A stretch of 64,000 bases of DNA. It comes from Nymphaea colorata (Eukaryota > Streptophyta > Magnoliopsida > Nymphaeales > Nymphaeaceae). This document shows, one piece after another, positions 58,902 through 64,000 of the stretch. How positions within the stretch are numbered: position 1 is the first letter of the stretch; each line of letters starts with the position of its first letter. The notes under the pieces are model-generated. The model did no database searches. It was not told the DNA's origin and saw only the letters and a list, made by a program, of their open reading frames with translations. The stretch lies in the NCBI RefSeq assembly GCF_008831285.2, contig NC_045140.1, forward strand, positions 5,125,528 through 5,189,527, in the 5' to 3' direction. The translations under genes were made by a program, and so were the position numbers.

Positions 58902-58960
58902 CAGATACAAATCAAGGCGTTCATTGTTGTCTTTAATGTGTTTCAAGGGGTTGTTCGGCA
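58902..58960. repeat. isolated copy of GDSL intron 1 sequence
   Basis: Bases 58902-58951 are identical over 50 bases to 62332-62381, in intron 1 of the GDSL duplicate, starting CAGATACAAATCAAGGCGTT. The related piece in the intact gene (about 52211-52260) differs at several positions. The text then passes into a GGCTCCACCCCTAC end of the GGCGGAGC type. Confidence 0.8.
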
Positions 58961-58974
58961 ACTGCCCACATGTG

Positions 58975-59545
58975 GCTCCACCCCTACCATCAAAACACAC
59001 AATTAGCTCAAAAGAAGACTAATAAGGCAGGGAGACTATTTGTCCTCATGGACTTACAATTGGTGTTAAGTCAGTTTAGTGGTGGAGCTAGAAATTTTTG
59101 GTTAAGAAGCACTGTTGTAGAAAGTTTTATTTTTTTTATGCGATACATGTATAAATAAGTAAATAATAGTATGACATCTATATAAAAATAGGGACAAATT
59201 GTGTTGCTGTCGTTGGCACAACAGCCTATATGTAACTCTACTACTGAGTCAGTCTCAGATTTGATTCTCATGATCATCAATGTCTCTCTGGTTAGGCAAC
59301 ACAGTCCTATACCCTAGGGGAAAGAAAAAGGTTAATGAGACAGGTAGACCACTTGTCCAATTGCAGTAGCCACCTGGATTAGGGAAGGGTGGTTCGATTC
59401 TCATTATCATCAACACCCTTGGTAAGGCGACACAGCCCTATACCCTAGGGGCAAGGAAGAGGTTAATAAGATAGAGAGATTACTTGTCCCATTGCGACAG
59501 CCAGCTGGGCTAGTGACAGGTAATACATAGTCTCTAGTTAGATTC
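58975..59545 (+). mobile_element. cluster/array of tRNA-related SINE units
   Basis: Three B-box-like words, each followed by similar text, lie near 59256 (GATTTGATTCTCATGATC), 59391 (GGTTCGATTCTCATTATC) and 59540 (TTAGATTCCGGTGATC). The first two units, about 135 bases long, share CACAG(T/C)CCTATACCCTAGGG, AGGTTAAT(G/A)AGA and ACTTGTCC. A-box-like words (TAGCCACCTGG, CAGCCAGCTGGGCTAG) precede the second and third B boxes. A fourth decayed piece (ACTAATAAGGCAGGGAGACT) lies near 59018. Confidence 0.6.
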
Positions 59546-59559
59546 CGGTGATCACTATG

Positions 59560-60600
59560 GACATAATGATCATATTACATTACGGAAACATGTCAAGCTT
59601 ATTGAAAAATAAGTTATACAAAAGAACTATGATAGGGTTACTTAAGTCCAATGAAGAGGTTGTTTGGACAACACTGACCAGTGTTTCGGTAATTGCATGT
59701 AGCTGCCTGCATCATGTAAGTATATTTTAATTGCTTGTGTTAGAGGTAAATTGTAAGTAAGTTACATGTGGTTGTTATCACGTCCCAGTATGTTTATCCT
59801 TTGATCCATAAAAGGTCCTTAAGTATGTTTTGTCAACCCTAAAAGAATGGGCACAGGGGGGGCTGCTGCCTCTCCTCAAAGCGGTGGAATGAACCACTCA
59901 CCTTGAAAAAAAAATATTGAAAATTATAAGTTGGAACATACTGCATCAGACCCTCTCTTATGTGAACATTCAAATCAAACTCTCTCAGCCCCTCTCTCCT
60001 TGAAGGAGAAGCCATCAGATGGTTTTGGATTGAAGGGTTTCAGATGGATGGATCCCACCCACCTTCTCATATATATAACATTATTTATTTCATTAAAAAA
60101 TGTTTTAAATCATGTCACTTAAATATAACAGTTAAGAGTTTTTAGAGTTCTAAAACAAATGGTGCATTATGGGTTATTGACAGTTTTAGGTAAGATATTC
60201 ATGTCTACACTAAAATTGCACCAGCTAAAATGAGTTTCTACTAAGAAAAAGGATATAAATCATAGAATCATATTATTTAAGAAAAATGATGTTTTGTGAA
60301 TATTAACTCCTTTTTTATGGTTTTTATTTTAATGTAAAGAAAAAATATATGAATGAAGCGACACCGGCTTAAACGAGCCGAACTAGCGCTCACCTCACAA
60401 AGCTCGACTTGAGCTTAAGCTCGATTTCGGCTCACTCGTTGTACATTTCTATCTGTAGCTTCCTGCTTTCTAAAGTATCTTGATTTCTAGATAAAACATC
60501 CAACATCAATAAATTTTTGAATTCCAACAAGTATTTAAGTTGTGCTCATTGAATTCTGAAGGGAAAACAAATATAACAAGGACGCAAATGGATCTAGTGG
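59560..60600. other. spacer, no gene seen
   Basis: AT-rich spacer. At 60359-60455, words such as AAACGAGCCGAACT and GCTCGACTTGAGCTTAAGCT resemble the hAT MITE at 15.8 kb; the ends are not clear. Confidence 0.45.
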
Positions 60601-60614
60601 CTCAGGCCTCATAT

Positions 60615-62252
60615 TCAAACATGCACCAGATGACTGTACTCTAGCGGACCCGGTTGCAGGCCAATGAAAAGAGGAATTTGAGGGTCCGATAAGGAGCCAT
60701 GGATGACCTGCCTGGCGATGAGCTCGTTGGCTCGGTGGGTGTAGTGGGCGCCGTCCCAGCTGATATAAGTCGAGGGGTCACTGCATGAAGTTCCTCGAAT
60801 TTTAGTGCCGTTCACCAACTTTTCATGCCCGCAATATACGATATGGTCCACGGTTGCATGTCCGCAGCATATCTTGAAAGGATCTACAAAGCCTGAATGA
60901 AGAAGGAGTAAGTCTAGAATCATGAGAAAAACTTTCTCTAGTATGTAAAAATTTTCTACATAGCAGCTTGTTTCATGTCATGAGCCGAGGTCAGGCCCAG
61001 TTTTCACGTCATGCAAACACATCTAGAACCTAGTTTTGCCTCCAAAACCTGGTTTTGGGTTGTCATCGAAATGTCTTATTAAAATTTTAAGTATTTCCTA
61101 AATCGTAGTTAGGCCAGCGGTAACCCTAAATAGTACAATCGATCAGGGACTCTCTCTCTCTCTCTTTGTCAATGATGGTAGTACAACTAGTCAGGCAGGG
61201 TGGCGCATAATGGTTGTTTTCCCAGTTCGATATTGAACAATTTAAAAAAAAATTACATGTAAATTTTAGAAAATTTTACTTGTTTTATGTAAAAATTTTG
61301 AAAAATTATATTTCGACCCGTGTCAAAATTTATAAACTTTAATTCGGCCCCCTCATGAAAATTTTCTGGCTATACCCTGACCATGTGGTTAAGGAGATGG
61401 GTGTTTCTCCCTCCCTCTCTCTCTATTTCTTGACAAAGTCCACAGCACCTTGCATGTTTTGAACTTGTGACATCCTATCAGCTTGGTGGAGTGACTTGCC
61501 GTTGCGGTGTCTATCCAAACTTTTGGCAGTCTTTGTTTGGTATGTTACTGTGTATCTTCCGCAAAAAAATGGGACAGATTTATTGAACACTTCAATGGAA
61601 CACTTTTCAAAGTGTCTAATGAACCTAACCAGTTTTCCGGTTAAATGCATGGACAGTAACATAATGTTACGGTTCCCAAACGGCCCCTTGGTACATTACT
61701 CAAAGGGATTCAACTTTACCTTTACAACGAGCGATAATCCGGCAAGAATATCTGGAATGGTATCGCGGACTTGATCATTCGTCATAGTTGAAAAGGCGAG
61801 AGACAAATCGTTCTGTCCGATATCAATTGTATACAGAGCATTGGCGAAATCTTCCATCCGCGGAAGCATGCCTGCAAACCAGTATCCTGAAATGCAGCAG
61901 CAATATGAGAACTAAAGACAGGTTGAATTCAAAGCAATATTCAAGTAGCCATATTGTATAGTGTTCAAGCACAAAGTGTTGCTAAACTAACCAATTGCTA
62001 TAAGTGGAACTAAATATCATGAAGGAGTGCTTGATATACCTTCATTGATGGACTGATTGGGTTTCTGCTTCAGCTCTGTGAATTGGTATAACTGAAAGTC
62101 AAGAAAGAAAGGGCTCGCACCACCATGAGTAAAAGTCTTATTATTCTGCGGACGGATCGTCGATCCTCCACTCGCAAAATTCGCTCCTCCCCTGAAATTT
62201 GGTCCGATCGAGTCCAGATACGGATGCAGGAACAGCGGGCCTAGTTCCATGG
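60615..62252 (-). pseudogene. partial duplicate of the GDSL esterase/lipase gene
   Basis: Three exons homologous to the intact gene are found on the minus strand, each with intact splice sites: exon 2 at 62040-62252 (213 bases against 210, one extra codon giving PQNNK), exon 3 at 61720-61871 (152 bases, DIGQNDL kept), and exon 5 from 60892 (DGAHYT kept). No match to exon 1 (signal peptide and the GDSN nucleophile) was found upstream, and none to exon 4 between 60893 and 61719. The end of exon 5 is shifted by a small insertion, so the last residues differ and the frame runs to 60615. Intron sequence is also shared, so this is a DNA duplication, not a retrocopy. Without the nucleophile block it cannot make an active SGNH hydrolase. 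Confidence 0.85.
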
Positions 62253-62374
62253 CTGCCAATTCAACACGCATGAGTTTTAGGTTAGATTTATTTGATAAGA
62301 GGAGAGTTTAAGTTACAGTATTGATGATTCGCAGATACAAATCAAGGCGTTCATTGTTGTCTTTAATGTGTTTC

Positions 62375-62525
62375 AAGGGGTCGTTCCGCAGCCGAGACAC
62401 TTTGTAAGTATCACATGAATCTATTTCAAAGATTGGGTCAATTCAAATATTTTGTGAGTCGACTCCAATCTTTAGGATAGATTCACAACACAATCGTGAA
62501 ATGTTATTGATGTCAATTGAGGCTT
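62375..62525. mobile_element. MITE in intron 1 of the GDSL duplicate
   Basis: The inner parts of the two ends are inverted repeats: CACATGAATCTATTTCAAAG, and from the right end, reverse complemented, GTTGTGAATCTATCCTAAAG. The outer ends AAGGGGTCGTTCC and CAAGCCTCAATTG are weaker. The left half is also present in the intact gene at 52255-52320. Confidence 0.55.
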
Positions 62526-62967
62526 GAAGGCTCATTTAACAATATGTTACCATTTCATGTATTTGCCTCCAAAATTGATGTAGATATATAAGACACTATA
62601 CCTTTACGTCGACCATGCACAAGCGCACGCCGAAGATTTTTTTTTTTTCACATTTCCACGTCCGATTCAATCTCGCTCGTCTCATCCGTATTAATTACTT
62701 GTAATATTGGATTAGGACTCATCACTGTCATTTTTAATATCAAATGGTATTCCTTCTTGTTGCTTACAAATAGCAGCTTGGGCATGATGACTCATAACTG
62801 TCATTTCACATTTCCACGACCCGTCTTCCCTTTCTTCCTCCTTTTGCCGTTTCCGGAAGACAAGAAAGAGGAAGAGCGACCGATTTTCATCCTCGCAGAG
62901 AGGAGGAAAGTGGGGGAGAAGGATAGGAAAAAGGGGAGAGAAGGGAACACGATCAGAGAAGGGAGTC

Positions 62968-63545
62968 ATGGTTTCCACCAGGCGCAGCTCTTCATCGGCG
63001 AAGCTTTCTACGCCGTCCCCGGCGCCAAGCAGCAAGCGTCTCAAGGTATTCGGATGAAGCAAAGCTTTCCCAAATCTTGTCCGTTATGGCTGAAACCCCA
63101 GCTTCCGATCCAGATGCCTCCGTCGACAAACCGGTCGCGATGCCACCTCCTTCACCAGGTTTGTATCCCGAGTTCTGCGTGTGCCACTTGGGGAGAACGA
63201 TGATTGTGAAAACCTGCTTTCCTTAATCCTTTTCCGTTTTGCTTACCTGGGCTTGTAGGTTCTGCGCCGATGGAGGTGGAGAAATTGAAGACAGTGCCAT
63301 CGACATGGAATAATAGGTCGAAGAGAAGGACGCCTAATTTGGAATAGTTGACTGCATGGGGAAGACTTATATCACAGTATCCGCAGGCATGTTCCCCGAT
63401 CCACTTCCTCATTGCTGATCGAGTACATTGTTTTGTTGATTCTCCTGACTTCGGCTGTAGGTCATGTATAGGGAGGTTTTTTCTGCCGCAATTTGGTCAG
63501 ATTTCGGTTGTAGGCATCGGCTGGGTCGGTTGCATGTTGTTCTGA
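62968..63545 (+). pseudogene. AAA-ATPase/FHA-type gene start, apparently broken
   Basis: The ATG at 62968 opens MVSTRRSSSSAKLSTPSPAP then SSKRLK, very like the N-termini (MVxTRRSSSxxKR) of plant FHA-containing AAA-type ATPases of the At1g02890/At4g02480 group. The homologous text continues in another frame (SDEAKLSQILSVMAETPASD), which implies one extra base near 63049. Exon 1 would end at 63158 (GT at 63159), and exon 2 begins at 63259 (SAPMEVEKLKTVPSTWNNRS). That frame meets TAG at 63345-63347, and just beyond it comes TAWGRLISQYPQ, like the WGKLLSQ.SQ start of the FHA part in this family. So there is one frameshift and one in-frame stop, unless they are sequencing errors. The window ends before any AAA domain. 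The motif match is recalled, not searched. Confidence 0.55.
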
Positions 63546-63549
63546 TTCA

Positions 63550-64000
63550 TTAACTAACATGGACTTGAGGTCCCTTCAGGGATTTCCGTGTTTATAAAGT
63601 ATGGTGCCTTGATTTGAATTACGCTGTCATGCTCGTCAAGATCGTTAGTCTTGTATGCTGTTGCTCTGGACGGGAAATTTGGAAGTCTATGTCTGTTTCA
63701 GGCGAAGCAGTTTCCTCAGTTATCAGCTTAATACTTTTTTTTCTCTGTACTGGATTCAAGAGTTTGAGATTCGCCTTGTAGCTTGGTCCTATTTCACAGT
63801 GTAGAAGGTAAACTTTAGGATTATCATTTGTCGTCAGTGTATGAAAATGAGTTCTCTAAGTGGTGTAGCTTGGTTCAGGCCTTTCACAGACCTCTCAAAT
63901 AGGACGCAAGTCAACATATCCTGCAAATGAAGGGCAGCATAAGGTCATGGTAAGGAGTAGGTAGATGACAGAAATGAAGTCAATTCCATTATGCCTCCAT
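63550..64000. other. right edge, no gene resolved
   Basis: Could hold introns or further decayed exons of the AAA-ATPase-like gene. No frame is recognisable. Confidence 0.4.

Noticed and set aside
61423-61774. Frames in the GDSL duplicate between exons 5 and 3 as a replacement exon 4
   Set aside because: The sequence matches intron 4 of the intact gene (ACTTGTGACATCCTAT) plus a MITE-like insert, not exon 4.

Overview
The window is nuclear DNA from a flowering plant. The evidence is spliced genes with GT-AG introns, a plastid-targeted EF-Tu with no introns, plant-specific families (DUF868, clade-B PP2C, plant WNK kinase, plant GDSL lipase), a Copia retrotransposon remnant, and dense MITEs, tRNA-related SINEs and (TA)n/(CT)n tracts. 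I cannot name the species. Intergenic DNA is AT-rich, and coding density is about five clear genes in 64 kb.

Layout. 1-2.0 kb: decayed Copia element, minus strand. About 4.1-4.6 kb: LINE fragment. 6.5-8.0 kb: chloroplast EF-Tu (+). 12.5-13.3 kb: tandem array of a 39-bp unit. 15.7-16.7 kb: nest of non-autonomous DNA transposons. 21.5-26.3 kb: seven-exon WNK kinase (+). 26.4-36.6 kb: no recognisable gene, with SINEs, MITEs and very long (TA)n tracts. 36.6-40.8 kb: five-exon PP2C phosphatase (+) with a predicted MAP-kinase docking motif. 42.6-43.5 kb: single-exon DUF868 gene (+). 44.7-49 kb: MITE-rich DNA. 47.0-54.5 kb: five-exon GDSL esterase/lipase (-). 58.9-59.6 kb: array of tRNA-related SINE pieces. 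60.6-62.3 kb: partial duplicate of the GDSL gene (-) in which exons 1 and 4 were not found. 63.0-63.5 kb: start of what looks like a decayed AAA-ATPase/FHA-type gene (+).

The genes look like ordinary neighbours, not a pathway: plastid translation (EF-Tu), osmotic or stress signalling (WNK, PP2C) and a secreted lipase. I reconstructed exon structures for WNK, PP2C and GDSL; all splice phases close and give proteins of 895, 413 and 387 residues. I see no convincing new biological system. The most informative signals are the docking motif in the PP2C, the GDSL duplication whose introns order several MITE events, a nested transposon with near-matching target-site duplications, and the broken AAA-ATPase-like gene at the right edge.
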